Assembly: GCA_947627795.1 (NCBI GenBank)
Contig: CANQXJ010000005.1
Span: 1 to 64,000, forward strand
Source of the DNA: an uncultured Clostridia bacterium
GTDB lineage: Bacteria; Bacillota; Clostridia; UBA1381
Length of the DNA: 64,000 nucleotides
Reading direction: 5' to 3'
In this document: positions 9,949 through 20,100 of the stretch, piece after piece
Numbering within the stretch: the first letter of the stretch is position 1
Layout: every line of letters begins with the position of its first letter
The notes under the pieces: generated by a model
Database searches by the model: none
Told to the model about the DNA's origin: nothing
What the model saw: only the letters and a program-made list of their open reading frames with translations
Position numbers and translations under genes: made by a program

Positions 9949-11613
9949 CTACTTTCTCTTTACCGTGTAATAATTTCCAAAGCTTTCAAAATTATATTCG
10001 CTTCCGTCGAAATACCGCAAATCGTCCGCTGTCACCACGTATACCGCGTCCTCGTTCGAGTCTATATCTATATCTTTTATGCTTTGGAAAACGTATTTCT
10101 CATCAAAGGTCCTGCCGTCCGCGTCGGTTTTTTTGCCCTGATAGTATTCCGCATCCGTTTTGTGGCGGAACAGTGTCAAAATCTCGCTCACGTTCCGCGA
10201 GCCTTCGTACTGGCTGTCGGCGGTGATGTAGATTTTGTCCGCGTCCGCGTCCTTTACCGATTCTACCGCCTCCTGAAAGTCCTTCATAAAATATACGTCC
10301 ATCGTATCAGCATATGAGGTAAAATATGTTACGGCAAAAATCGCAAATGCCGTTATATACGCCGCCGCTATCGGGAAATGCGAGTATTTTATCTGCTTTA
10401 CCACAAAATAAATCCCTATGCCCGCCATTATGATTATCGGGTAGTAGATTATGTTTATGCGATTTATGTTTACTCCGTTTGTCGTAAGTCCGCACCACAT
10501 TCCGGTGAGCAGAAAAATCAGCGCGAGTATTGCGCCCGCGTTTTTTCTGTAGTCCTTAACGAGCGCGATTATTCCCGTTATCACAAACGGCATCGAGAAA
10601 AGGTACATCGTACCGAATTTGTCTATCGCGTTCCACGGTAAGTCCGGTCTTTGCAGCAGCGTTACGTTCATCATTTGCTTGAAATTGGAGATCAGCTGCT
10701 GTCCAATATTGTCCGAGAAGAACAGTATGTCGTTCGAGCGGACGCTGTCCGGAAAATACGGGATTGTGAAAAACGGCGTTTTTATGCTGTCGAGCTTCAG
10801 GAAATTTATCGCCATTGTCGTGATAAAGGGCCATGCCACGAGAAGATACACTACAAGCGCGATAACCGCGTCCTTGATTTTTATGCGCTTCGCCGCGAGC
10901 AGATACACGCACGCGGCAAGCAGAAAGACCGGCATTGTGTAAATAGATATGCCGTAGCAGTACATACACAAGCCGAATATTATCATCGAAATTATGAGAT
11001 GCAAACGGCGGTTTATTCCTTTATGAAGAAAATATATTCCCATCATAAAAAACTGCGGGTAGAGATTGCAGTCGAGCGCCCAGCGGCTTTGCAGTATGTG
11101 CCACGGGTTTATCGCCGCGAACGCCGCGGCTATGAGCGCGGGGATCTTGCCGAACGCGTCGCGTATGAACAGATACAGGCAGACAAGCCCCGCGAGGCTC
11201 GCCAAAAGCTGCGGCAGCCTTGCTGTAAATACCGAAAGTCCGCCGATTTTTATGAACGGTACCATTAAATACGACAATAGCGCGCTCATTTGTCCGTAGC
11301 CCCAAGCCGTAAGATGCACAGGCAGCCACATTCCGAAACGGTCCGTGGCATAGTCGGCAAGCGCTTTCGCGTCCACGGCAGCCATCGCGCCGTCCTGATT
11401 CATTCCGCCGGGGACAGAGCCGAATTTATATATGCGGATAAACACCGCTGCCGCCGCGATCACGCCTATGAGAATGTTATATATTTCGTTTTTCATTTCC
11501 GGCGTACGCTCGGTAAGCGCCTTTGCGCCGCTGAATTTAGTTATATTCAGCGCAAGCGCCAAAACGCATACGGCTATCGCCGCGTACAGGAAAATATTAT
11601 TCAGGATCGTCAT
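9949..11613 (-). CDS. GT-C glycosyltransferase, ArnT/PMT-like (copy 2)
   Basis: Polytopic membrane protein of 554 residues, paralogue of the gene at 7263-8966. Shared landmarks are KFGSVPGG, VDAKALADYATDRFGM, INPWHILQSRWALD and the C-terminal DADKIYITADSQ. In the first outer loop the usual Asp-Glu pair is Asp74-Gly75 (MNQDGAM): the catalytic Asp is kept, the Glu is lost. Its start overlaps the end of the upstream GT2 gene by 17 bp, so the two are probably co-translated as donor synthase and transferase. Donor and acceptor are unknown. Glycosylation of a wall polymer or surface protein is the likely role. Confidence 0.82.
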   Translation of the reverse strand: MTILNNIFLYAAIAVCVLALALNITKFSGAKALTERTPEMKNEIYNILIGVIAAAAVFIRIYKFGSVPGGMNQDGAMAAVDAKALADYATDRFGMWLPVHLTAWGYGQMSALLSYLMVPFIKIGGLSVFTARLPQLLASLAGLVCLYLFIRDAFGKIPALIAAAFAAINPWHILQSRWALDCNLYPQFFMMGIYFLHKGINRRLHLIISMIIFGLCMYCYGISIYTMPVFLLAACVYLLAAKRIKIKDAVIALVVYLLVAWPFITTMAINFLKLDSIKTPFFTIPYFPDSVRSNDILFFSDNIGQQLISNFKQMMNVTLLQRPDLPWNAIDKFGTMYLFSMPFVITGIIALVKDYRKNAGAILALIFLLTGMWCGLTTNGVNINRINIIYYPIIIMAGIGIYFVVKQIKYSHFPIAAAYITAFAIFAVTYFTSYADTMDVYFMKDFQEAVESVKDADADKIYITADSQYEGSRNVSEILTLFRHKTDAEYYQGKKTDADGRTFDEKYVFQSIKDIDIDSNEDAVYVVTADDLRYFDGSEYNFESFGNYYTVKRK

Positions 11614-12541
11614 CGCTCTTTCCCCTCACAACGCGCCGCACTATGTAGCGCGGACGGTTTTTCGCTTCCTCGTAGATTTTCTTTATATAAATGCCGATTA
11701 TGCCTATGTTTATCATAATTACAGAACCGATTATAAGCTGTAAAATAATTACCGTAGTAAAGCCGCTCTGCGCGTAGCCTCTGAGCTTCATATAAAGCGT
11801 CTGAACGAACATTACCACGAAAAACAGCAGAAACAGCACTCCGAACATCGTCGCGAAATACAGCGGCACGGACGAATATGACGTTATCGCGTTTACCGCG
11901 AGCCGCACGAGCGCCTTCGTTGACCATCTCGACGTTCCGATCTCGCGCTCGGCTACCTCGAAATACACCTGCGTTCTTCGGAATCCTATCCATGACGACA
12001 TACCGCGGAAAAACGTTTCCTTTTCCGGCATCGAGCGCCACGCTTCGAGCGCGAGCTTATCGAGCAGGCGGAAGTCGGACGCGTTCTGTAGATCTATATC
12101 CGATATTTTTTTGAGTATTCCGTAGAAGGATTTCGCGCAAAAGCGGTAAATCGGGTTTTCCTTGATTCTCGCTTTTTTTACTCCCTCAACGACCTCGTAG
12201 CCCTCGTCGCGCCAAAGGCGGTACATTTCGGGGATTATCTCGGGCGGGTGCTGCATATCCGAATCTATGCACACGCAGCAGTCGCCGCGCACCGCGTCAA
12301 GCCCCGCGCAAAGCGCGCTTTCCTTGCCGAAGTTGCGGCTTAACGCTATAGCCGTTATCGTTTCATGCTTCGCCGCCAGATCGGTCATTTCGTTCCACGC
12401 GTTGTTCGTTGAGCCGTCGTCAACGAGGATAAGCTCGTAGGGGATATTTGCGTTTTCGAGCACGCCGATCGTGCGCTCCACGCCTACCGCTATCTGCGTT
12501 TCGTTGTATATCGGCATGACTACCGAGAGCATCTTGTCCAA
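11597..12541 (-). CDS. GT2 polyprenyl-phosphate sugar synthase (GtrB/DPM1-like)
   Basis: Inner-membrane GT-A enzyme of 314 residues that transfers a sugar from a nucleotide donor to a polyprenyl phosphate on the cytoplasmic face. SVVMPIYNET opens the domain, VDDGSTNNAW binds the nucleotide, DSDMQHPPE carries the metal-binding DxD and NASDFRLL is the family's acceptor segment. Two membrane helices lie at about residues 230-290. It follows the GtrA gene by six bp and overlaps the GT-C gene behind it, forming a complete GtrA/GtrB/GT-C set. The sugar cannot be told from sequence. Confidence 0.9.
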   Translation of the reverse strand: MDKMLSVVMPIYNETQIAVGVERTIGVLENANIPYELILVDDGSTNNAWNEMTDLAAKHETITAIALSRNFGKESALCAGLDAVRGDCCVCIDSDMQHPPEIIPEMYRLWRDEGYEVVEGVKKARIKENPIYRFCAKSFYGILKKISDIDLQNASDFRLLDKLALEAWRSMPEKETFFRGMSSWIGFRRTQVYFEVAEREIGTSRWSTKALVRLAVNAITSYSSVPLYFATMFGVLFLLFFVVMFVQTLYMKLRGYAQSGFTTVIILQLIIGSVIMINIGIIGIYIKKIYEEAKNRPRYIVRRVVRGKSDDDPE

Positions 12542-12547
12542 TATTTT

Positions 12548-12994
12548 TCAACTCCTGTAAATGATTTTGTCATATATAAAATAGTTCCATACCGCCACCA
12601 CAACCTGCATTATCGGTTTTGCAAGCGTAAACGGAATGTTTAAGCCCCTGCCCATGAACGAGATCGCCTCGTTGGAAACGAAGGTGTTGAACGCGAGCAG
12701 AATTATCATCAGTATTATCTGCCGCACCGCGTTCGATTTCGATTTGAACGCCCATGTGCGATTTAATATGAAGCTGTATATAAAGCCTATTATTACGGCG
12801 GCGGTGTTCGCTATTTTTTCCGGCTCGATCGTGTGCGAGAATACGATGAATGTGTTGTCCTTTCCGAGAATGAACAGGATCACTTCAAATACCGCGAAAT
12901 CCACTATTACCGCGCTGCCGCCTACGAACACATAACGGATAAATTTTCCCATGCCGCCCTTGTCGTTTATTATATTTCGTATTTTTTCAAGCAT
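12548..12994 (-). CDS. GtrA-like flippase
   Basis: Small membrane protein of 148 residues with four hydrophobic helices and the family's opening (FIRYVFVGGSAVIVDFAVFE). GtrA proteins are thought to flip polyprenyl-linked sugars so that GT-C enzymes can use them outside. The frame is open up to 13024, but ATG 12994 puts the family start (MLEKIRNII) in place. ATG 13006 is the alternative and would overlap the ychF stop. Neither has a clear Shine-Dalgarno site, which suggests coupling to ychF translation. It heads the glycosylation gene run. Confidence 0.85.
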   Translation of the reverse strand: MLEKIRNIINDKGGMGKFIRYVFVGGSAVIVDFAVFEVILFILGKDNTFIVFSHTIEPEKIANTAAVIIGFIYSFILNRTWAFKSKSNAVRQIILMIILLAFNTFVSNEAISFMGRGLNIPFTLAKPIMQVVVAVWNYFIYDKIIYRS

Positions 12995-12998
12995 TTTA

Positions 12999-14093
12999 TC
13001 ACACATTAAATCTGAACAGCACAACGTCGCCGTCCTGCATTACGTATTCCTTGCCCTCGCTGCGGACGAGTCCTTTTTCCTTCGCCGCCGCCATCGAGCC
13101 GCAAGCCATTAAGTCGTTGTAGTGCACAACCTCGGCGCGTATAAAGCCGCGCTCGAAATCGCTGTGTATCTTGCCCGCCGCCTGAGGCGCTTTTGTGCCG
13201 CGCGTTATCGTCCACGCGCGCACCTCCGGCTCGCCGGCGGTAAGGTAGCTTATCAAGCCCAAAAGCGTGTAGCTCGCTTTTATCAGACGGTCGAGTCCCG
13301 ATTCGCTCATGCCAAGTTCTTCTAAGAACATCGCTTTTTCCTCGCCGTCAAGCTGCGCTATTTCTTCCTCTATTTTCGCGCTCACGGGCATGACCTGCGA
13401 GTTTTCCTTTGCCGCAAGCTCCGATACCGCTTTTACGTATTTATTGTTCTCTATGCCGTTCGCGAAATCGTCCTCGGCGACGTTCGCCGCGTAGATCACC
13501 GGCTTCATCGAAATGAGCGAAATTTCCTTCATTATCGCCGCTTCTTCCTCGTCGTATTCGAGGCTCCTCGCGGGCTTGCCGTTCTCCAGAGCCGCTTTTA
13601 CGCGCTCTAACATTTCAAGCTCCTTCGCGAGAGACTTGTCGCCCTTCATAGCCTTTTTCGTGCGGTCTATGCGGCGGTCGATTATTTCCAGATCCGAGAA
13701 AATCAATTCCAGCGAAATCGTTTCTATATCTCTGAGCGGATCTATGCTGCCGTCTACGTGCGTTATGTTGTCGTCCTCGAAGCAGCGAACCACATGCACT
13801 ATCGCGTCAACCTCGCGTATGTGCGACAAAAACTTGTTGCCCAAGCCCTCGCCCTTAGACGCGCCTTTTACAAGTCCGGCTATGTCCACGAATTCTATAT
13901 ACGCGTGGGTTATTTTTTTCGGGTTATACATTTCCGCGAGCTTGTCCAAGCGCTCGTCGGGAACGTCAACTATGCCGACGTTCGGCTCTATCGTGCAGAA
14001 CGGGTAGTTCGCGCTCTCCGCGCCCGCCTGCGTTATCGCGTTAAACAGCGTTGATTTTCCTACGTTTGGCAATCCTACTATTCCTAATTTCAT
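12999..14093 (-). CDS. ychF: Ribosome-binding ATPase YchF
   Basis: Obg-family P-loop protein of 364 residues that prefers ATP to GTP and binds the ribosome. G1 is GLPNVGKSTL at residues 5-14, followed by the switch segment ANYPFCTIEPN and G3 DIAGLVKGASKGEGLGNKFL. The C-terminal TGS-like domain ends in RAEVVHYNDL...YVMQDGDVVLFRFNV. The family's usual length is 360-370. A promoter is predicted at 14208-14236. The stop codon lies within the upstream edge of the gtrA reading frame, so the envelope glycosylation genes may be read through from this housekeeping gene. Confidence 0.97.
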   Translation of the reverse strand: MKLGIVGLPNVGKSTLFNAITQAGAESANYPFCTIEPNVGIVDVPDERLDKLAEMYNPKKITHAYIEFVDIAGLVKGASKGEGLGNKFLSHIREVDAIVHVVRCFEDDNITHVDGSIDPLRDIETISLELIFSDLEIIDRRIDRTKKAMKGDKSLAKELEMLERVKAALENGKPARSLEYDEEEAAIMKEISLISMKPVIYAANVAEDDFANGIENNKYVKAVSELAAKENSQVMPVSAKIEEEIAQLDGEEKAMFLEELGMSESGLDRLIKASYTLLGLISYLTAGEPEVRAWTITRGTKAPQAAGKIHSDFERGFIRAEVVHYNDLMACGSMAAAKEKGLVRSEGKEYVMQDGDVVLFRFNV

Positions 14094-14207
14094 CTGATTT
14101 TCATTGGCTCCTTTTTCTTTTTTAAGCGCGCCGAAAAATCGTCCGGATTGCCGTTTCTGCGAATCGGGCGATTGACGCGCGTTGATTTGTTAAAAAATTA
14201 TGAATTT

Positions 14208-14236
14208 ATTATATAACATTTAAAAGATTTATGCAA
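14208..14236 (-). promoter_or_regulatory. Predicted sigma-A promoter of ychF
   Basis: Minus-strand TTGCAT (14231-14236) and TATAAT (14208-14213) are separated by 17 bp. It lies in the 221-bp gap between ychF and the divergent response-regulator gene. For the plus strand I see only a weak candidate (TATACT at 14265-14270 without a good -35). Confidence 0.6.
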
Positions 14237-14314
14237 GGGGCTTTATTATTTTTTTTAAATATGTTATACTGTTATTATGGAAAATTTTTTTACTGTATGA
14301 AAGGATGGAATAAA

Positions 14315-15001
14315 ATGAACAATAAAATTTTAGCCGTGGACGACGACAGGCACATCGCGGAGCTTATAAAGCTCTATTTTGAAAAGGACGGCTTCAGCGT
14401 TATAACGGCGCACGACGGCAGAACGGCACTTGATTTATTCAAGGCGGAGTCCCCGTCGCTGGTGATTCTCGATATCATGATGCCCGGCATGGACGGCTGG
14501 CAGGTTTGCCGCGAAATAAGACGTATCAGCACTATTCCGATTATAATGCTCACGGCAAAGGGCGAAACGTTTGACAAGGTGCTCGGTCTTGAGCTTGGTG
14601 CGGACGATTATATGGTAAAGCCGTTTGACACGAAAGAGCTTTTAGCGCGCGTTAAGGCGGTGCTCAGGCGCAGCGAGGCTAAGGAGGTCACGACGGACAA
14701 GGAGCTTGTGTTCCCCAATCTGACGATTAATCTTTCGAATTACGAATTAAAGCTCGACGGAAAGCTCGTAGATTTGCCGCCGAAGGAGCTGGAGCTTTTA
14801 TATTTCTTGGCGTCAAACCCGAACAGAGTATTCACGCGCGAGCAGCTTTTGGAGGAAGTATGGGGATTTGACTATTTCGGCGATTCAAGAACCGTAGACG
14901 TACATATAAAGCGTCTGAGAGAAAAGCTGGAGGGATATGAGGACAGCTGGCAGTTAAAAACCGTTTGGGGCGTAGGATATAAATTTGAAGTGCACGCGTA
15001 A
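14315..15001 (+). CDS. OmpR/PhoB-family response regulator
   Basis: Two-domain transcription factor of 228 residues. The receiver domain has acidic residues Asp9-Asp11, the phosphoryl acceptor Asp53 (LVILDIMMPGMDG) and the conserved Lys102 in YMVKPFD. The winged-helix domain (about 130-226) contains ELELLYFLASNPNRVFTREQLLEEVWG and the DNA-recognition stretch SRTVDVHIKRLREKLE. An earlier in-frame ATG (14231) exists, but AAAGGATGG before 14315 and the family start MNNKILAVDDD decide for 14315. The sensor kinase follows 24 bp downstream. The target genes are unknown. The strand differs from both neighbours. Confidence 0.95.
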   Translation: MNNKILAVDDDRHIAELIKLYFEKDGFSVITAHDGRTALDLFKAESPSLVILDIMMPGMDGWQVCREIRRISTIPIIMLTAKGETFDKVLGLELGADDYMVKPFDTKELLARVKAVLRRSEAKEVTTDKELVFPNLTINLSNYELKLDGKLVDLPPKELELLYFLASNPNRVFTREQLLEEVWGFDYFGDSRTVDVHIKRLREKLEGYEDSWQLKTVWGVGYKFEVHA

Positions 15002-15025
15002 TGGGAAATCGAAAGGAACCATATC

Positions 15026-16444
15026 ATGTTTAAAAGCATATTCGGCAGACTGTTCTGGACCAATATCATGATCCTGCTGCTCGTGTTCGTTTCCGTTTCC
15101 GTTTCCGTCAGCATTTTCGTAGGACATTACGCTGTAAATAAGCAGGTGGAAATCGTGGACGAGGTGAGTGATACCATTGAGTACTGGACGGGCGCTTTGC
15201 AGATTGAAACCAGCAACACTTACGCGCGGCTCGCGTATAAGCAGACGCTCGCGTCCTGGTCCAAATTCGTCAAGGGCGATATTCTCGTGTTCAATAAGAG
15301 CGGCGAACTTACCGCGTCGACTTGCAGCGTGCGGACTGTGCCGGACGATTTTTTTGCCGAGGTTATCGCGGGCAATAAGCTTGTGAAAAGATCAACGTTC
15401 GGCGGCGCTTACGACAGGCGCGTGCTGACCGTCGGGCTGCCCGTGAGATACATGGACGTTATCGTCGGAGCTATGTTTTTTAACATCGCGATACCCGACA
15501 TAAACTCCACGGCGCTCGAGCTTCTGCTGCTGTTTATTATCGCGTCGGCGTTTTCGCTCGTCGTCGCGTTTGTGCTCGTGTATATCGAATCAAAGCGCAT
15601 TTCCCGTCCTATCGGAATGATAAACCGCGCCGCGCGCGACATTGCGGCGGGTAATTTTTCCGAACGCGTCACCGTTGACAGCAAGGACGAAATAGGTCAG
15701 CTCGCGTCGAGCTTCAACTTTATGGCGGACTCGATCGAGCACATAGAAGAGCGCAGCCGGCGCTTCGTGAGCGATATTTCGCACGAGCTTCGCACGCCTA
15801 TGACGAGTATATCGGGCTTCGTTCAGGGTATGCTCGACGGCACGATCCCCGAGGACAAGCGCGATTATTATCTGAATATAGTTCTTGACGAATCGGTTCG
15901 GCTTACGAAGCTCACAAACGATATGCTTGAAATGTCCAAGCTCTCGTCAAGCACGTACAAGCTCGACATAACAAAGTTTGATTTGAACGAGCTTATCCGC
16001 CGCTGCATCATAGAGCTTGAAAGCAAAATCACGGAACGCAATCTCGATTTGAAGGTGGATTTTGAAAAGGACGAGCTTAACGTGCTTGCCGACAAGGACT
16101 GTATCCACCGCGTTGTGATAAACCTTATCGACAACGCCGTAAAATTCAGTTATCCGAACACCACAATAGATTTGCGCGCGCGCGTCGCGGACGGCAAGGC
16201 GACGGTCAGCATCGGCAACTTCGGCGACGGTATCAGCGGGGCGGATCTGAGCAACGTGTTTACTCGTTTTTATAAAACCGATAAATCCCGCACCTCCGAA
16301 AAGAGCGGAGCGGGACTCGGACTGTCGTTTGTAAAAAACATTTTGGCTCTCCACAAGCAATCGGTATGGGTTGAAAGCATAGCCGCAAAGGAAGGCTCCG
16401 ATGTGAAATACACGAAATTTACGTTTACTCTGGAATTGGCGTAA
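15026..16444 (+). CDS. Membrane sensor histidine kinase
   Basis: Partner of the response regulator, 472 residues. Membrane helix 1 (about 13-34), an outer sensor part (35-160), helix 2 (163-187), HAMP (188-242), dimerisation/phosphoacceptor domain with His253 in SDISHELRTPM, then the ATPase domain with N-box DNAVKFSYPN, G1 NFGDGISGADL, F-box FTRFYKTDKS and G2 GAGLGLSFVKN. All catalytic boxes are intact. The outer domain resembles the small alpha/beta sensor folds of Firmicutes kinases, but I recognise no ligand. The gene ends just before a bidirectional terminator. Confidence 0.95.
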   Translation: MFKSIFGRLFWTNIMILLLVFVSVSVSVSIFVGHYAVNKQVEIVDEVSDTIEYWTGALQIETSNTYARLAYKQTLASWSKFVKGDILVFNKSGELTASTCSVRTVPDDFFAEVIAGNKLVKRSTFGGAYDRRVLTVGLPVRYMDVIVGAMFFNIAIPDINSTALELLLLFIIASAFSLVVAFVLVYIESKRISRPIGMINRAARDIAAGNFSERVTVDSKDEIGQLASSFNFMADSIEHIEERSRRFVSDISHELRTPMTSISGFVQGMLDGTIPEDKRDYYLNIVLDESVRLTKLTNDMLEMSKLSSSTYKLDITKFDLNELIRRCIIELESKITERNLDLKVDFEKDELNVLADKDCIHRVVINLIDNAVKFSYPNTTIDLRARVADGKATVSIGNFGDGISGADLSNVFTRFYKTDKSRTSEKSGAGLGLSFVKNILALHKQSVWVESIAAKEGSDVKYTKFTFTLELA

Positions 16445-16461
16445 AACGGATTCCCGACGGA

Positions 16462-16488
16462 ATAAGGGCGGATGACATCCGCCCTTAT
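16462..16488. terminator. Hairpin between the converging kinase and ylmC-like genes
   Basis: A perfect 13-bp stem (16462-16474 with 16476-16488) encloses a nominal one-base loop and will open to a 3- to 5-base loop. The right arm includes the stop codon of the minus-strand gene. T-runs are weak on both sides, so this is probably a shared end for converging transcripts rather than a strong intrinsic terminator. Confidence 0.6.
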
Positions 16489-16736
16489 GTTAATTTACCC
16501 GGCTCGAACAAATTTACAAGGACCACCTCGTCGCCCACGACCTCTATCGCGCTCCACGGAATTATCAGCTCTCCGCCGCCGAACAGCCGTCTGATAAAGC
16601 AACCTCGGCGCGGTACTATGATCGCGTCAACGTTTCCCGTGCTTTCGTTTATTTCCACGTCGCTTATAAAGCCTATGCGCTCCGCCGTCTTTATGTTTAT
16701 GACTTCCCTTTGTCTGAGCTTATATCCTCTGAACAT
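16485..16736 (-). CDS. PRC-barrel protein, YlmC/YmxH family
   Basis: Small PRC-barrel protein of 83 residues. The sequence MFRGYKLRQREVINIKTAERIGFISDVEI followed by GNVDAIIVPRRG and ELIIPWSAIEVVGDEVVLV matches the YlmC/YmxH family annotated as sporulation-associated in Firmicutes. The molecular function is not known. ATG 16736 is chosen over an upstream frame extension because GGGGGAGG precedes it closely and the family begins there. It is isolated between two terminators, so it is probably transcribed alone. Confidence 0.9.
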   Translation of the reverse strand: MFRGYKLRQREVINIKTAERIGFISDVEINESTGNVDAIIVPRRGCFIRRLFGGGELIIPWSAIEVVGDEVVLVNLFEPGKLT

Positions 16737-16750
16737 GGCGCGCCTCCCCC

Positions 16751-16791
16751 AAAAAATAAAACTCCCACACATTTTATTGTATGAGAGTTTT
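16751..16791 (-). terminator. Intrinsic terminator of the small coiled-coil gene
   Basis: On the minus strand a 14-bp stem with two G-U pairs (16758-16771 with 16778-16791) and a six-base loop is followed by TTTATTTTTT. The wobble pairs are proper only in the minus-strand RNA. This fits termination after the gene ending at 16798. Confidence 0.8.
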
Positions 16792-16797
16792 TTTCGG

Positions 16798-17139
16798 TTA
16801 TTCCCTGTTCGCGCGCGGCGAAGTCTGTCTCTGAGCACTTTCGTCTTCCGCTGCCGCGGTCGGCTCCGGAGCCTGTGTGGGACGCGCGTCAAGCTCCGCC
16901 TGAAGCTCGTCTATCATAGCCTGCTTTTCGTCCAATTGAGCGTTTAAATCGTCAATTTGCTGTTTAAGCTGCACGTTTTCACTGACCGCGTCAGAAATCG
17001 TCGTTTTCTCGTCGCTCATGTTTCCCGCTATAATTCCTATAACCATCAGCGCCAGCAATACCGCCGCCGCGACGCATATCAAAACGATCAATATCTTTTT
17101 CCTGCCCGTTTTTTTTACTTCCTTATATAAAGCCGCCAT
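16798..17139 (-). CDS. Hypothetical single-pass membrane protein with coiled coil
   Basis: I do not recognise this 113-residue protein. A short basic cytoplasmic end (KEVKKTGRKK) precedes one membrane helix at about 15-38, which predicts the rest to be outside. Residues 50-86 form a strong coiled coil (SENVQLKQQIDDLNAQLDEK and on), followed by a Pro/Thr/Ala/Glu-rich tail. The layout resembles DivIC/FtsL-type division proteins, but the tail and context do not support that name. It is separated from addA by 34 bp and ends at its own terminator. It could be the last gene of the addBA transcript. Confidence 0.7.
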   Translation of the reverse strand: MAALYKEVKKTGRKKILIVLICVAAAVLLALMVIGIIAGNMSDEKTTISDAVSENVQLKQQIDDLNAQLDEKQAMIDELQAELDARPTQAPEPTAAAEDESAQRQTSPRANRE

Positions 17140-17173
17140 ATTCTTTTTTCCTTTCCGGTTTTTTGCTTACAGC

Positions 17174-20100
17174 CTAATCTAATTCTACCACACTTTTAAC
17201 GGAAAATAAATACAAATATTTCTTTTTTACGGATTTTTTTGTAATTTTTTCAATAGCGTCGGCGTAAATCTTCAATTGCACACGATACTTGTCGGCAATT
17301 TTCCGCGCGGTATCGGGAGTACAGCGGTCTGTTTTGTAATCCATGAGCACGATTCCGCCGTCCTCCTCGAACCAGCAGTCGATAATACCCTGCAAAATCA
17401 CCGTTTCGCCGGCGTATTCTTCTCCAAGTCCGCTGTCATACACATCAGCCGGAATTTCTATTTGGAAGCTGCTCTCGCGGTAAAGCTTTTCCGCCGCCGT
17501 CATGCGTATTCCAAGATCCGATTCAAAGAAACACGCGATTTGCTCCTCCATTTTCGGGATAAAATCCGCTCTCGCGCCGGAACTTACCTTCCCGTCCGCT
17601 TCCGGTCCGTACTCGCCGCAAACCGTTTCCGGATCCAAACGGTTTTCGCGTATAAGACGTTCAACCTCATCGTGAATAACCGCGCGAATATCGTCCGCTT
17701 TACGGATTTTGTCAAAATCAATATTCGCCATCACCTCATGATACATTGTGCCTATCTCACTCGCCGCCGGTTTTTGCTCCATAAATTTCGGACGCTTTGC
17801 CATATCGGAATATTCAAACTCGCTCCGGCGCGGCTCGAACAGTTCCGCATCGTCAATATACTCCGCCATGCTTTTTATCGCCGATACGGACGTTTTTGAA
17901 GGAATACCGCCGCTTTCGGGATACATATACTTAAAATCAAGAATTTTTCCCACCGCCTCGATAAGCTCCGCGCTCGGTCCGCCGTATTCCGATTCGTTCT
18001 CCGCTTCCGGCTGCGCTTCGTCTTCCGCCGAACCTGTCATTACAAGCTTCCACGTTTTCGGGCGCGCCATCGCTGCCGGTATTATCCAGTCCGCGAAGCA
18101 TGACGCTTCCGCCGCGTCGTCGGGGTCCATCACGCCGTACAAATCGGTCATATTTCTCCATTTTATAATCCGCTCGTCAAATTTCTCCTCGCTCGGATTA
18201 CGGAAAGCCGCCGTAACTATAAGCTTCTCCCGCGCGCGCGTGAGCGCGACGTAGAGAATACGCATGGTTTCGGAAACCTCCTCGTCACGCAGCGCGGAAC
18301 GCACTATGCTTTTCATAACTGTGTCGCGGTAAAAGCTCTTTTCGGCGTTCACGTACGACATTCCGAAGCCCAGCTCCTTATGCAGCAGCACGCGCGGCTC
18401 GGGACGGTTCGAGCGCAGCCTCTTGCCCGCTCCGGCCAAGAACACAATCGGAAATTCAAGTCCCTTGCTTTTATGGATAGTCATAATCCTCACCACATCG
18501 TGGTTCTCGCCGATGAGCTTAGCGCCGTTTATGTCGCTGCTGCGGCTTTTCAGCCGTTCTATGTACTTTATGAAATTGAACAGTCCGCGAAATCCCGCCG
18601 CCTCGTACTGTCTCGCACGCTCGTACAGAAGCTTAAGATTTGCCTGCGCCTCAAAGCCGCCCTCGAGCGCGCCCATGAAGTCGTAAATTCCCGTTTCCTC
18701 GTAGAGCGTCCAAATCAAATTTGCCGCCGATTTGCGTTTTATGTAACCTCTCCAGCGGCTGAGATCGTCGATAAGCTTCGCGCATTTTAACTGTATCCCG
18801 CCGTCGCCGCCGTCTTTCGCGTATAAACGCGCAGCCTCGTAAAGAGAACGTCTGTCACGCGAATGAATTCTTATTTCGGCAAGCTCGTTGTCGGTAAAGC
18901 CGCCTATCGGCGAGCGCATCACAGCCGCGAGCGGTATATCCTGCAAATGATTGATTATCACCGAAATCAGCGACAGCATAAGCGATATCTCGCGCCGCTC
19001 GAAATAGTCCTCAAGCTCAATATACGCGGGTATGCCCTTGTCCGACAGCGCGCGCATATATTCGCTTCCGGTGTGTTTTACAGCCCGAAGCAGAATCGTG
19101 ATATCCTTATACCGCGCGCTTCTGTACCGGTTCAGCTCCTTATCGAATATTTTATATCCGCTGCCTACAAGCTCCTTTATTCTGTCGGCAATATAGCTCG
19201 CTTCAAGATAATCGTTGCCCTCCTCATCACCGCCCGCGATAAGCGACATACAGTGCATTTCGGTCGAATGGTTCGTTTCCTCCGCTCCCTCCGGATAGCA
19301 CTCGCGCTCCTTGTCGCGGACGATAAGCTCGTCGCCCTCATAGACAACATCGCCTATCCTATCGGACATAACGCTCGAAAACAAGTCGTTGACGCTTGCG
19401 AGTATTTCCGCGCGGCTTCTGAAATTCTGCGACAAAACTATTTTTCTTCCGTCCGCGCCGCCGGCGTACGCGCGGCTCTTGCGCTTGAAAATATCCGGAT
19501 CGCCGCCGCGGAACGCGTATATGCTCTGCTTTAGGTCGCCGACCATGAAAATATTTTTCTTATCCTTTGAAATGCTTTCAAAAATCGCGTCCTGCAAGCC
19601 GTTTGTGTCCTGATATTCGTCTATTAAAATCTCGTCGTATTTATCTCTGTACTCGTTTCTGATATTCTCGTTTTCCGAAAACAGCCTGTATGTCAGGTGC
19701 TCTATATCGGAAAACTCCTTCACGCCGTGCGCGTCCTTTTTTGCCTCGAAATAATTATTAAACTCCTTTACGAGCCGTATAAGTCCGCACAGCGTCCGCT
19801 TCATAGCCGCGCCGTCAAGGCTGTCGTCGAGATCCTCCCCGTTTTTATCCACGGTGCAAGCCTCGCGGAACTGCTTTTTTATATCGTTGCGCTTTAAAAG
19901 AATTCTGTCCCAATCCTCGTCCGACGCGAGCTTTGTTTTTGACTTCCTGCTTCGCGTCAGATTATCCATGCCGTCCTTCGGGCGAATATATTTTTCGTAA
20001 AACGCGCGCGCTTCATCTCTGTTTTTTACGGTTTCAAGCTCCTTCGCCGCGCCGCAGCACAGCTTTATTCCCGTCCACAGCTCAGCCCAATACGCCGCCG

